Below, in pieces: positions 17,600-25,837 of a stretch of 64,000 bases of DNA. Within the stretch, counting starts at the first letter, position 1. The number at the start of each line of letters is the position of its first letter. The notes beneath the pieces are model-generated. The model was not told the DNA's origin. It did not search any database and saw nothing but the letters and a program-made list of their open reading frames with translations. Origin of the DNA: Pseudomonas promysalinigenes (lineage in GTDB: Bacteria; Pseudomonadota; Gammaproteobacteria; Pseudomonadales; Pseudomonadaceae). Position numbers and translations under genes: made by a program. The stretch covers positions 3,720,001 through 3,784,000 of the forward strand of contig NZ_CP077094.1 in assembly GCF_014269025.2 (NCBI RefSeq). Direction: 5' to 3'.

Positions 17600-18487
17600 A
17601 TGGACATCAAGCAGCTCAAGTTCCTCATCGCCCTCGACCAGACCCGCCACTTCGGCCAGGCGGCGGCGTTGTGTCATATCACCCAGCCAACCCTGTCCAT
17701 GCGCCTGCGCAACCTGGAAGATGAACTGGACCTGGTACTGGTCAAGCGCGGTCAGCGCTTCGAAGGCTTCACCGAGGCCGGCGAGCGGATTCTGGCCTGG
17801 GCTCGCACCCTCTTGGCCGCCCATGACGGCCTGCAGGCAGAAGCGGCCAGTTGCCGTGGCCAGGTGGTCGGTAGCCTGCGCCTGGGCACGGTGCCGCTGG
17901 CCAGCTTCAACCCCATGCACCTGCTGCTGCCGCTGCGTGAGCAATACCCCGAACTGCAGTTTCAGCTCAGCTCGCACAGCACCGAACAAATCATGGATGG
18001 CCTGAGCCGCAACCAGCTCGACCTGGGCATTTGCTACCTCGACCAGGTCAACGCCAATTTCTTCGAAGTGATCGAACTTGGCACCACCACCATGGGCCTG
18101 CTCTACGATACCCAGCACTTCCATTTCGAAGCCGACAGCCTGCGTTGGGACGAGCTCGGCGACATTCCCCTGGGCTTGCTGAGCAAAGGCATGCACTACC
18201 GCCAGTCGCTGGACCTGAGCCTGCGCAGCCGTGGCCTTGAGCCCAACGCCGTGCTGGAAAGCGACTCGACCTTCCAGTTGGTTCAGGCGATCACCATCGG
18301 CGTGTGCTGCGCGATCATGCCCTTGGGGTGCGGCCTGGAAGGCCTCAGCGAACACTTGCGCATCATCCCCATCGCCGACGCCAGTATCCACAGCCCGGTC
18401 GGCCTGCTGCTGCGCCGCAGCGAGCCTCGCTCGGCGATTGCCGAGCAGTGCTTCAACGAAGCCAGGCGCCTGTTTCAGCCGGCCTGA
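17600..18487 (+). CDS. LysR-family transcriptional regulator
   Basis: A 295-residue LTTR. The N-terminal HTH (QLKFLIALDQTRHFGQAAAL, ITQPTLSMRLRNLED) is followed by the periplasmic-binding-protein-like effector domain from ~90. It is divergent from moaB and near other Mo-cofactor genes, so a role in controlling moaB or a molybdoenzyme is plausible but not shown. The effector is unknown. Confidence 0.9.
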   Translation: MDIKQLKFLIALDQTRHFGQAAALCHITQPTLSMRLRNLEDELDLVLVKRGQRFEGFTEAGERILAWARTLLAAHDGLQAEAASCRGQVVGSLRLGTVPLASFNPMHLLLPLREQYPELQFQLSSHSTEQIMDGLSRNQLDLGICYLDQVNANFFEVIELGTTTMGLLYDTQHFHFEADSLRWDELGDIPLGLLSKGMHYRQSLDLSLRSRGLEPNAVLESDSTFQLVQAITIGVCCAIMPLGCGLEGLSEHLRIIPIADASIHSPVGLLLRRSEPRSAIAEQCFNEARRLFQPA

Positions 18488-18490
18488 TTC

Positions 18491-18547
18491 ACCGCCACCT
18501 GGCGGTACCGACTGGACGATTTCACGGTGGGGCCGCCAAGCGGCCCC
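18491..18547. terminator. Tandem hairpins between converging genes
   Basis: Two perfect hairpins, ACCGCC-acct-GGCGGT (18491-18506) and GGGGCCGC-caa-GCGGCCCC (18529-18547), fill the gap between the LysR gene and xenA. They lack U-tracts but are well placed for bidirectional termination. Confidence 0.5.
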
Positions 18548-18555
18548 TGCCAGTT

Positions 18556-19647
18556 TCAGCGATAGCGTTCGAGCCAATGGGCATAGGGTGCCGGCAAGGT
18601 CCAGGCCGCCTTGTCCACGCCTAGCTCTTTGGCAGCGAAGTAGGCCCAGTGCGGGTCGGCCAGGTGCGCCCGCCCCACCGATACCAAGTCCAGCTGGTTG
18701 GCCTGCAGCGCCTGCTCGGCCAATTGCGGCGTACCAAAGCCCCAAGCCGAGGTTACCGGCAGCCCGGCTTCGCGGCGCACGCGCTCAGCCACCGGTCCCA
18801 TGAACGCCGGGCCCCACGGGATATTGGTTTCAGGCACGGTGAAGCCAACGCTGACGCTTAGCAGGTCCAGGCCGCCTGCCTTGAATAGGCGTGCCAGCTC
18901 GATGGACTCTTCCAGGGTCTGCTGGTCACGGCCGTCGTACTCCAGCACACCGAAGCGCGCGGTCAGCGGCAGGTTTTCTGGCCAGACTTCGCGTACCGCC
19001 GCCAGCGTTTCCAGCAGGAAACGGCTGCGGTTCTCGAAGCTACCGCCGTAGGCATCGGTACGCTGGTTGGAATGCTCGGAGAAGAAGCTTTGGCCGAGGT
19101 AGCCATGGGCGAAGTGCAGTTCGATCCACTGGAAACCGGCATCACGTGCGCGGCGGGCGGCATCGACGAAGTCTTGTTTGACCCGGGCGATGTCGTCCAG
19201 GGTCATCTCGCGCGGCACCTTCGGCAAATTTGCGCCAAAGGCAACGGCTGACGGGGCGATGGTGTCCCAGCCACGGGCATCTTCAGCCGCGATGTGGTCG
19301 TCCCCTTCCCAAGGGCGGTTGGCGCTGGCCTTGCGCCCAGCATGGGCAATCTGAATGCCTGGTACGGAGCCGGCGGCCTTGATGGCTTGCACCACTGGAA
19401 CGAACGCCTGGGCATGGGCGTCACTCCATATGCCAGCGCAACCGGGAGTGATTCGGCCTTCAGGTGCCACCGCTGTGGCTTCGACCACCAGCAGCCCGGC
19501 GCCGCCGCGGGCCAGGCCGGCGTAGTGCACTTGGTGCCAGTCATTGATCAGGCCTTCCTCGGCCAGGTACTGGCACATGGGCGGAACGGCGATACGGTTG
19601 CGCAATGTGACGTCTTTGAGGCTGTAGGGCTGGAACAAAGCGGACAT
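18556..19647 (-). CDS. xenA: Old-yellow-enzyme ene-reductase XenA
   Basis: A 363-residue FMN-dependent NAD(P)H:flavin oxidoreductase reducing activated alkenes, quinones and nitro-explosives. It has the exact XenA length and Cys25 (VPPMCQYL) that tunes the flavin, with the substrate-binding HFAHGYL (His pair), QIAHAGRKAS and SVGRAHLADPHW phosphate region. Start at ATG 19647; 13 upstream in-frame codons overlap the operator. It is divergent from an ArsR-type gene across a perfect palindrome, suggesting direct repression. Confidence 0.93.
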   Translation of the reverse strand: MSALFQPYSLKDVTLRNRIAVPPMCQYLAEEGLINDWHQVHYAGLARGGAGLLVVEATAVAPEGRITPGCAGIWSDAHAQAFVPVVQAIKAAGSVPGIQIAHAGRKASANRPWEGDDHIAAEDARGWDTIAPSAVAFGANLPKVPREMTLDDIARVKQDFVDAARRARDAGFQWIELHFAHGYLGQSFFSEHSNQRTDAYGGSFENRSRFLLETLAAVREVWPENLPLTARFGVLEYDGRDQQTLEESIELARLFKAGGLDLLSVSVGFTVPETNIPWGPAFMGPVAERVRREAGLPVTSAWGFGTPQLAEQALQANQLDLVSVGRAHLADPHWAYFAAKELGVDKAAWTLPAPYAHWLERYR

Positions 19648-19673
19648 GGAAAAACTCCGATCATCTGAATACG

Positions 19674-19697
19674 ATAGTTCGATCATAATCGAACTAT
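19674..19697. promoter_or_regulatory. Perfect operator palindrome between xenA and the ArsR-like gene
   Basis: ATAGTTCGAT-CATA-ATCGAACTAT: 10-bp perfect arms around a 4-bp spacer, 27 bp upstream of the xenA ATG and 34 bp upstream of the regulator ATG. Size and symmetry fit a winged-helix ArsR dimer, giving shared control of both genes (inference). Confidence 0.65.
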
Positions 19698-19730
19698 GGC
19701 AATAAACGAAACCCCCGTTATTATGTGCTC

Positions 19731-20030
19731 ATGCGAGCCTACTCACACCCCAACCCTGAAGACCTGATTCTCGAACGCGTGCTTTATGCGTTGAGCGACC
19801 CCGTGCGCTTGGGCATTGTCCGCCATTTGGCCGGTGTGGCAGAGGCCAGTTGTGGCGAACTTGATGGCGGGCGGCCCAAGTCGAGCATGTCGCACCATTT
19901 TCGCGTTTTGCGCGACGCCGGGTTGGTGCACACCCGCAATGTAGGCACCACGCACATGAACTCACTGCGCGCCGACATGCTCGACGAACGCTTCCCAGGC
20001 TTGCTGGACTGCATCTTGCGGCAGAAGTGA
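19731..20030 (+). CDS. ArsR-type winged-helix regulator next to xenA
   Basis: A 99-residue HTH protein: LILERVLYALSDPVRLGIVRHL, then recognition helix GRPKSSMSHHFRVLRDAGLV and wing VHTRNVGTTHMNSL. The ArsR metal motif ELCVCDL is absent; only two cysteines are present, one in ASCGELD before the recognition helix and one near the C-terminus (DCILRQ). This fits a thiol/electrophile or small-molecule sensor rather than an arsenic sensor (inference). ATG 19731 is preferred over GTG 19725. Confidence 0.85.
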   Translation: MRAYSHPNPEDLILERVLYALSDPVRLGIVRHLAGVAEASCGELDGGRPKSSMSHHFRVLRDAGLVHTRNVGTTHMNSLRADMLDERFPGLLDCILRQK

Positions 20031-20055
20031 TGTGCTCGGCAGGTATTCAGACGAC

Positions 20056-20083
20056 TGGACGCCACGGCGGGCCGTGGCGTCTG
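20056..20083. terminator. Bidirectional hairpin between ArsR-like and LysR genes
   Basis: Perfect 10-bp stem GACGCCACGG/CCGTGGCGTC with loop CGGG between converging genes. No U-run. Confidence 0.5.
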
Positions 20084-20085
20084 GC

Positions 20086-20955
20086 TCAGGCGCTGATGGC
20101 GTCGAAGCTGCGGATGGGGGTGGGTACCGCGGACAGCAGCGGAAATTCCTCTTCGATGATCCAGGGTTCCTTCATGACCAGGTACACGTCGAGAAAATCG
20201 GAAAACCCCGGCCAGATGAACATCTCGTTGGCCTCGGCGACGGCACGCGACAGCACGCCCACGCCACCAAAGCTCTTGATCATCGAAACACTCACGATTT
20301 CGCTGCCAGAATGAAATACGGTTGCGGCGTCCAGCATGCCGGGCCGGCGCTCGGCGAAGCGGTTGAAGATCGCATGATAGGGGCATTCGGGTAGTGGCTT
20401 GATCACCGCATTGGGCGCTGAACGCTCATCGCTGGACGACGAGGCGACCACTTCGATGCTCAACCCCTTCAGCGGCACCGAATGGTAGTTGTCAGGGACG
20501 CTGTCGCCCAGCACCACCACCATGTCTGCCTCATCCTTGCCCAGCTTGGTAAGGTTGTCAGGGGACTCAGAGCAACTGAATATCGGGCTGTAGCCAGATA
20601 GCTTGCTGACCACCGCCGCCATGATCTGCTGGTTGATTTCCATCGACAACGTACTGTTCAAGGCAACGCGCAATGGCAGACGCTGATTGCAGCTCTGGCG
20701 CAACTGGTTGATCTTCAGTTGCATGCGCTCTGAACATCGCACGATTTCCAGAACATGCGGCAGCAGGCTCAGCCCTTCCTGAGTGAGTGAAACCCCTTTG
20801 TTGGTCCGGTCGAACAACTTGAAGCCACAATGATCTTCTAGCTTTTTCAACTGAGCGGCCAAGGCCTGGACCGTGACATGTACCTGTTCGGCCGCATCGG
20901 TGATAGACCCTGTTCGGGCGACTTTCACGATGTTCTTGAGCACCTTGATGTCCAT
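20086..20955 (-). CDS. LysR-family regulator of the dioxygenase-AzlCD cassette
   Basis: A 289-residue LTTR (HTH: VLKNIVKVARTGSITDAAEQ, VTVQALAAQLKKLED). The effector domain spans ~90-285. It is transcribed divergently (202-bp gap) from the dioxygenase-GNAT-azlCD genes, the standard arrangement for an LTTR controlling its neighbour. The recognition region starts VTVQ rather than the usual SQPA/S, so it belongs to a less common LTTR branch. Confidence 0.88.
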   Translation of the reverse strand: MDIKVLKNIVKVARTGSITDAAEQVHVTVQALAAQLKKLEDHCGFKLFDRTNKGVSLTQEGLSLLPHVLEIVRCSERMQLKINQLRQSCNQRLPLRVALNSTLSMEINQQIMAAVVSKLSGYSPIFSCSESPDNLTKLGKDEADMVVVLGDSVPDNYHSVPLKGLSIEVVASSSSDERSAPNAVIKPLPECPYHAIFNRFAERRPGMLDAATVFHSGSEIVSVSMIKSFGGVGVLSRAVAEANEMFIWPGFSDFLDVYLVMKEPWIIEEEFPLLSAVPTPIRSFDAISA

Positions 20956-21117
20956 TCAATCTCCCTCCCCATCCCGTTGACGCAGGCCGTCAACGAAAGC
21001 GGAAAGGATAACGCACAAGCGCCAACACTGTCTGCACGCTAACGGTGCACGCTGGTCGGGTAGCAAGCAATGGTTGAGGCACGTCAAAAAAAAGTGAAGT
21101 TTCCAGATGGGATTCAA

Positions 21118-21135
21118 CTGATAAATTTTTGTCAG
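21118..21135. promoter_or_regulatory. Candidate operator upstream of the dioxygenase operon
   Basis: CTGATAAATTTTTGTCAG is an imperfect palindrome (8-bp arms, one mismatch) in an AT-rich stretch ending 22 bp before the dioxygenase ATG. It could be a regulator site; too short to be certain. Confidence 0.3.
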
Positions 21136-21157
21136 CGTTTAATTTGAAGAGATCGCC

Positions 21158-21904
21158 ATGCTGACACTCAACCGAAACATTGAAACTGCCCTGCGTCAAA
21201 AGAAGACGGTCAATGTACTGGGCAGCGATTACGCATTGAATGGTGGATTCAAAGAGTTTGTGGATTTCTCCAAAAGTTGGGAAACCATGGGCGTCGACCG
21301 TTATTATGGGCAAGCCGACAAAGGCACGCGCTACCGCCGTTACAGTGACTTTGACTTCAACCCTGTTACCGGTGAATTGAACCAACTCAATCACCGTGCG
21401 TATGAGCAATCTGAAGCCCACAACAGTTATGTCGGTGGCATGTCGCGGCACTTCGACGACATCAGCGCGGAGGTCTTCAACTCACCGATCCTGCGCTCGC
21501 TGATCCGCCTGGACTTCGACGTCTACAAGGCCGTGCTGCCGCAGGAGCTGCATGCGGTCAATTGGCAATGCCAGGTGCACCAGATCCGCATCGAGATCAA
21601 ACCGGGTGCACAAATCGAAATCACGCCAGAAGGCATTCACTGCGACGGTTATCCATTCAGTGGCGTACACTTCTGGGGCCGTCACAATGTTGAAGGTGCC
21701 ACCAGCAACATCTACGACAAGCAATCGAACGTGATCGACTCCGGTACCTATTTGAATATTCTCGACACCACGTATTTCCTCGATCGGGAGTTGCAGCACT
21801 ACGTAACGCCGGCGATCAACCCCAGCGCCTCTGAAATGGGCTACCGGCAGATTATCGCGATTTCCTTCTCTCGACCGGGCAGCGAGCATGACATTATCGA
21901 TTAG
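21158..21904 (+). CDS. Fe(II)/2-oxoglutarate amino-acid dioxygenase (PF10014, IDO-like)
   Basis: A 248-residue member of the 2OG-Fe dioxygenase family typified by Bacillus L-isoleucine 4-hydroxylase (IDO). The iron triad is His161-x-Asp163 (EGIHCDGYPF) and His214 (LQHYVTPA), and the 2OG arginine is probably Arg230 (YRQIIAISF). The family's RYRRYSDF, VHQIRIEI and FLDRELQH stretches are also present. It likely hydroxylates a free aliphatic or sulfur amino acid; which one is unknown. It is first in a four-gene operon whose genes all overlap, ending in an amino-acid exporter. Codon use is slightly more AT-rich than neighbours. Confidence 0.85.
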   Translation: MLTLNRNIETALRQKKTVNVLGSDYALNGGFKEFVDFSKSWETMGVDRYYGQADKGTRYRRYSDFDFNPVTGELNQLNHRAYEQSEAHNSYVGGMSRHFDDISAEVFNSPILRSLIRLDFDVYKAVLPQELHAVNWQCQVHQIRIEIKPGAQIEITPEGIHCDGYPFSGVHFWGRHNVEGATSNIYDKQSNVIDSGTYLNILDTTYFLDRELQHYVTPAINPSASEMGYRQIIAISFSRPGSEHDIID

Positions 21905-22370
21905 TTATATCGGCCAGGCGCCGAAGTTCTCACCGGCCGAACATATCAATGGTCTGAGCATCAAAAAAGCCACGCCGTTTCACGCCCGTAAGATCGTCGA
22001 CTTTTTCCGACGTTTCGAGGAAACCTCGTTCTGCGACTGGCAGGACGAGGGTCTGCTTCAAGGCTTGCTGGGCTCCGAGCACACTTACTGCTACATGGCC
22101 GAAAACCAGACCGGCACTATCGTTGGCGCGGTGACCGGCGGCTTGATGGGTACGCGGGGTACGATCAACCACATGGCGGTGGCGCCGGATTATCGCCAGA
22201 GCAGGATCGGCACCTCACTGGCAAGCTCCATCCTTAATGATTTTCGCCAGCATGGCATCCGCCGGGTATTTCTGTTCGTCGAGGATGACAACCTCAAAGC
22301 GCTGAGTTTCTGGCAGAAGCAGGGGTTCGAGCAAACCCGTGGTGAAATCACCTGCGAGGTCGACCTGTGA
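21888..22370 (+). CDS. GNAT N-acetyltransferase
   Basis: A 160-residue acetyl-CoA-dependent acetyltransferase. The core is INHMAVAPDYRQSRIGTSLASSIL, with the acetyl-CoA pyrophosphate loop RQSRIG, then VFLFVEDDNLKALSFWQKQGFEQ (β5-α4). It overlaps the dioxygenase by 17 bp and azlC by 4 bp. In this context it may N-acetylate the hydroxylated amino acid or a toxic analogue (inference). Confidence 0.87.
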   Translation: MTLSISYIGQAPKFSPAEHINGLSIKKATPFHARKIVDFFRRFEETSFCDWQDEGLLQGLLGSEHTYCYMAENQTGTIVGAVTGGLMGTRGTINHMAVAPDYRQSRIGTSLASSILNDFRQHGIRRVFLFVEDDNLKALSFWQKQGFEQTRGEITCEVDL

Positions 22371-23068
22371 CTTCGTCGGTATTGCTTAGCGCTTCACGCA
22401 AGGAGAGCCTGGTCGACGCCTTGCCGATCGTGACGGGGTATTTCGTCGTCAGCTTCGTGTTTGGTGTGATGTGCATCAACGCCGGCCTGCCCTTGTGGCT
22501 GCCAGCGGCGATGTGCCTGTTCGTCTACGCCGGGGCGGCGCAATTCGCCGCACTGGCGCTGATGACCAGCCATGCGCCTCTGATCACCATCGCCCTGTCG
22601 ACACTGCTGATCAATTCGCGGCACATGCTGATGGCGATGTACATGTCCAAACGCAGCGCGCAGCTGCCGATCAGCAAACCGCAGAAGCTGCTGTATGCCT
22701 TCGGTCTGACCGATGAGTCGTTCGCCTTCCATAGCCAACGCCTGGAAAATGGCAGGCCCACGTCGGCGGCCTACCTGCTGCAGTTCAATACCTATTGCCA
22801 TGCCAGCTGGATCGCCGGCGCGGTATTGGGTGCGGTGGCCTCGGATGCGTTGAACCGGTTTTCCCAGTTCAAGCTGGACTATGCCCTGACCGCCATGATG
22901 ATCTTCGTGCTGATCTCGCTGTGCAGCACATTCACCAAAGCCGTCATCGCCCTGGTGGTGGTCGTCACCACCTGCCTGTTGAACATGTACGCGCCCTCGC
23001 CCTTGAACGTATTCATCGCAACTGCCGTAGGTTGTGGAGCCGGGTTATGCCTGAAAAGAACTACCTGA
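22367..23068 (+). CDS. azlC: AzlC-family branched-chain amino acid exporter, large subunit
   Basis: A 233-residue multi-helix inner-membrane protein of the AzlC/YgaZ family; with AzlD it exports branched-chain amino acids or analogues. Family features are VTGYFVVSFVFGVMCINAG, FVYAGAAQFAALAL, LLINSRHMLMAMYMS and FGLTDESFAFHS. The GTG start overlaps the preceding stop (GTGA). It overlaps azlD by 22 bp. Confidence 0.9.
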   Translation: MTSSVLLSASRKESLVDALPIVTGYFVVSFVFGVMCINAGLPLWLPAAMCLFVYAGAAQFAALALMTSHAPLITIALSTLLINSRHMLMAMYMSKRSAQLPISKPQKLLYAFGLTDESFAFHSQRLENGRPTSAAYLLQFNTYCHASWIAGAVLGAVASDALNRFSQFKLDYALTAMMIFVLISLCSTFTKAVIALVVVVTTCLLNMYAPSPLNVFIATAVGCGAGLCLKRTT

Positions 23069-23367
23069 TCGCAGCGGTGATGCTCATGGCCGCCATCACT
23101 TACCTGACCCGCGCGACCCCATTTCTGCTGAAGATGGAGAAGTCTCCCAAGCTGTTCAATGACGTCATTGAATACCTGCCGGTCGCGATCATCGCCAGCA
23201 TCACCGTACCCGCTCTGCTGGTGGCCAAGGACGGCTCGCTGCTGGGCCTGACGACCGATCTGCTGGCGGCGATTCCGGTGGTCATCGTCGCTTACTGGAC
23301 GAGAAGCTTGATCTACAGCGTGTGTGCCGGTGTTGCCGCGCACGTGGCGATCACGCTGCTGGCTTGA
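23047..23367 (+). CDS. azlD: AzlD-family exporter, small subunit
   Basis: A 106-residue protein with three or four hydrophobic helices (residues ~5-22, 43-60, 68-102) and the AzlD features AITYLTRATPFLL and YLPVAIIASITVPALL. It is the obligate partner of AzlC (family knowledge from YgaZH and AzlCD). The ATG is at 23047, inside the azlC 3' end, implying translational coupling. Confidence 0.9.
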   Translation: MPEKNYLIAAVMLMAAITYLTRATPFLLKMEKSPKLFNDVIEYLPVAIIASITVPALLVAKDGSLLGLTTDLLAAIPVVIVAYWTRSLIYSVCAGVAAHVAITLLA

Positions 23368-23393
23368 GGTACGGATTTGAAAAGGAAACCTCT

Positions 23394-23834
23394 ATGAGCC
23401 GTGCTCGCCGGAAGATCACCTTGACCAACCTGAGCGAGTTTTCCCGCCTGATGCCCCAAGTCCCTCAAGACCAAGTGCTAGGTGAACTGGCTGACTTGTC
23501 GCTGGAATGCTCGCTGGCTTATGCCCTGAGCAAGACCTTTCTACGCGATGGGTGGATCGCCGAGTACCGCCACCTGCAAAACCCTGCCCGCCTGAGCCCG
23601 CAGAGCGATCTGCTGCTGTTTGCCACCTCTGGCAGTTTGGTCCTGGAAATGGCCGATGGCTCTGAACGGCATGTAGCACAAGGTGAACAAATGGTGCTCA
23701 GCGCCGAAAGCGAAGCGACGGTGGTTCCGGCCGGCTGCGAGGGCGAAGTCAGCGTCTTGGCCCTGGCCGTGGGCCTGAACCTCACCGAAGTGCTGCAGGA
23801 GCTTGGCCCCGACGGCGCACCTTTGGCGCAATGA
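23394..23834 (+). CDS. Cupin-like hypothetical protein
   Basis: A 146-residue protein without an assigned function. Residues ~60-125 look like a cupin-type β-barrel half (LLFATSGSLVLEMADGSERHVAQGEQMVLSAE...VPAGCEGEV), but the metal-binding His/Glu are not complete. A positively charged N-terminus (MSRARRKITL) precedes it. The ATG at 23394 follows AAAGGAAACC. It begins 26 bp after azlD, so it may be read through from the operon, and ends at a strong terminator. Confidence 0.65.
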   Translation: MSRARRKITLTNLSEFSRLMPQVPQDQVLGELADLSLECSLAYALSKTFLRDGWIAEYRHLQNPARLSPQSDLLLFATSGSLVLEMADGSERHVAQGEQMVLSAESEATVVPAGCEGEVSVLALAVGLNLTEVLQELGPDGAPLAQ

Positions 23835-23865
23835 AAAAAGCCACGGGATACCCGTGGCTTTGTTT
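23834..23865. terminator. Rho-independent terminator, both directions
   Basis: Stem AAAGCCACGGG/CCCGTGGCTTT (11 bp, loop ATA) with an A-run before and TTTGTTT after. It overlaps the stop of the cupin-like gene and serves that gene and mqo, which converge here. Confidence 0.85.
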
Positions 23866-23880
23866 CGCCGACTTCCCTGA

Positions 23881-25518
23881 TTAAAGGGCCATGTCGTTCT
23901 CGGCTTTGCTTTCGACCGGTGCGCTTGGCGCAACGCTGGTGCCGACGCTTTCGTCGATGACCGGCGGCTTGGCCAGTTGCAACACTTCTGCGGTGTAGTT
24001 CCACTCTTTCTGGGTGGCCGCTGCAGAGTCGTTAAGCTTGGTGCCGTAGCTCGGTACGATCTGCTTGATCTTGGCCTGCCACTCAGGGGTAGCGACCTTC
24101 TCCTTGAACACCGTTTCCAGCACGTTCAGCATGATCGGCGCTGCGGTCGATGCACCCGGCGAGGCGCCCAGCAGACCCGCGATAGTACGGTCTTGGGAAG
24201 CCACCACTTCGGTGCCCAACTTCAACACGCCGCCCTTCTCTTCGTCACGCTTGATGATCTGCACACGCTGACCGGCCTGCCACAGCTTCCAGTCTTCCTT
24301 CTTGGCATTCGGGAAGTAGGTACGCAGGGCTTCGAAACGGTCATCATCCGACAGCATCAGCTGGCCGGCGAGGTACTCGACCAGCGGGTACTGATCGATA
24401 CCGACCTTGGTCATTGGCCACACGTTGTGCGTGGTGGTGCTGCTCAGCAGGTCGAAGTACGAGCCGTTCTTCAGGAACTTGGTCGAGAAAGTGGCGAATG
24501 GACCAAACAGGATCACGCGCTTGCCGTCCAGCACGCGGGTGTCCAGGTGCGGTACCGACATGGGCGGGGCGCCAGTGGAGGCAATGCCATAGGCCTTGGC
24601 CATGTGTTGCATGGCCACGGTTGGGTTCTCGGTCACCAGGAACGAGCCACCCACTGGGAAGCCTGCGTATTCCTTGGCTTCTGGAATACCCGATTTCTGC
24701 AGCAGCTTCAGCGCGCCGCCGCCGGCGCCGATGAACAGGAACTTGGCGTCGGTAGCCGAGGTGCTGCCGTCCTTGAGGTTCTTGTACTCGACATGCCAGG
24801 AGCCGTCTTCGTTGCGGGTGATGTCCTGCACTTCGCTGGACAACTTCAGGTCGAAGCCGTTCTGAGTCTGCAGGTGGCCCACGAACTGGCGAGTGATTTC
24901 GCCGAAGTTGACATCGGTGCCGATAGGCGTCCAGGTGACCGCCAGCTTCTGGTTCGGGTCACGGCCTTCCATCATCAGCGGGACCCACTTGGCGATCTGC
25001 GCGTGGTCCTCGGAGTACTGCATCGGGCGGAACAGCGGGCTTGCCTGCAGTGCCTCGTAACGCTTCTTGAGGAACTTGATGTTGTCATCGCCCCAGACGA
25101 AGCTCATGTGCGGGGTGGTGTTGATGAACGAGTGCGGGTTCTTCAGCACGCCTTGGCGAACCTGCCACGACCAGAACTGGCGGGAGATCTGGAAGGCTTC
25201 GTTGATTTCGATGGCCTTGGAGATGTTGACGTTGCCGTCTTTGTCTTCCGGGGTGTAGTTCAGCTCGGCCAGCGCGGAGTGGCCGGTACCTGCGTTGTTC
25301 CAGCCATTGGAGCTTTCTTCGGCCACGCCATCGAGGCGCTCGACCATTTCCATCGACCAGCTAGGCTCCAGCTCGTGCAGCCACACGGCCAGGGTGGAGC
25401 TCATGATGCCGCCGCCGACCAGCAGCACATCGACTTTCTTGGTTTCTGCGGCGTGCGCTTGCATGAAGCTCGCAGCAACAGCCAGACCCAGCAAGGTCTT
25501 GCCAGCTTTCTTGAACAT
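23881..25518 (-). CDS. mqo: Malate:quinone oxidoreductase
   Basis: A 545-residue FAD enzyme oxidising malate to oxaloacetate and feeding electrons to the quinone pool. The FAD fold motif is [24 protein letters not shown], followed by [22 protein letters not shown] and [16 protein letters not shown], all diagnostic of Mqo. Unusually, residues 1-24 look like a Sec signal peptide ([19 protein letters not shown]) before the FAD domain, and a ~20-residue Ala/Pro/Ser tail follows the conserved region. P. putida carries several Mqo paralogues; this is one. Confidence 0.95.
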   Translation of the reverse strand: MFKKAGKTLLGLAVAASFMQAHAAETKKVDVLLVGGGIMSSTLAVWLHELEPSWSMEMVERLDGVAEESSNGWNNAGTGHSALAELNYTPEDKDGNVNISKAIEINEAFQISRQFWSWQVRQGVLKNPHSFINTTPHMSFVWGDDNIKFLKKRYEALQASPLFRPMQYSEDHAQIAKWVPLMMEGRDPNQKLAVTWTPIGTDVNFGEITRQFVGHLQTQNGFDLKLSSEVQDITRNEDGSWHVEYKNLKDGSTSATDAKFLFIGAGGGALKLLQKSGIPEAKEYAGFPVGGSFLVTENPTVAMQHMAKAYGIASTGAPPMSVPHLDTRVLDGKRVILFGPFATFSTKFLKNGSYFDLLSSTTTHNVWPMTKVGIDQYPLVEYLAGQLMLSDDDRFEALRTYFPNAKKEDWKLWQAGQRVQIIKRDEEKGGVLKLGTEVVASQDRTIAGLLGASPGASTAAPIMLNVLETVFKEKVATPEWQAKIKQIVPSYGTKLNDSAAATQKEWNYTAEVLQLAKPPVIDESVGTSVAPSAPVESKAENDMAL

Positions 25519-25837
25519 TGATCAATTCCAGTCAGTAGAACGGAGGGTGGGCCTGTGGCTGACCCAGATGCTTCGTGTTCTTGCGCGCAGGCTTTTTATG
25601 ATCATTGTTCAGCGGCTTGAAGAACCAGAAAACGCTTCAGGCTTTTGTCGAATTGACTGGCAAGGCTGAATCGTTTCGCTGATTGTAACCGAATCGTCAG
25701 CACAAACAAATTGGTGCCCTTTCGGTCAATTAGGCGCTTTGCCCCAGTGACAGCTTGTCACAGCGCCTGAAGCCAGCTCGTAAAGGCCTACCCCGCTCGC
25801 TATGATTGCCGACTGGAAAACACGGATGTGACTACCC
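25519..25837. other. 319-bp divergent region, mqo / PhyH gene
   Basis: Holds the promoters of both flanking genes. TATGAT at 25801-25806 is a plausible -10 for the PhyH gene. The small palindrome TGACAGCTTGTCA (25748-25760) could be a binding site. I see no coding frame, RNA gene or repeat here. Confidence 0.4.

Noticed and set aside
23977..25521. 514-codon plus-strand frame opposite mqo
   Set aside because: Mqo on the minus strand has full FAD and family signatures; the opposite frame shows no domain.
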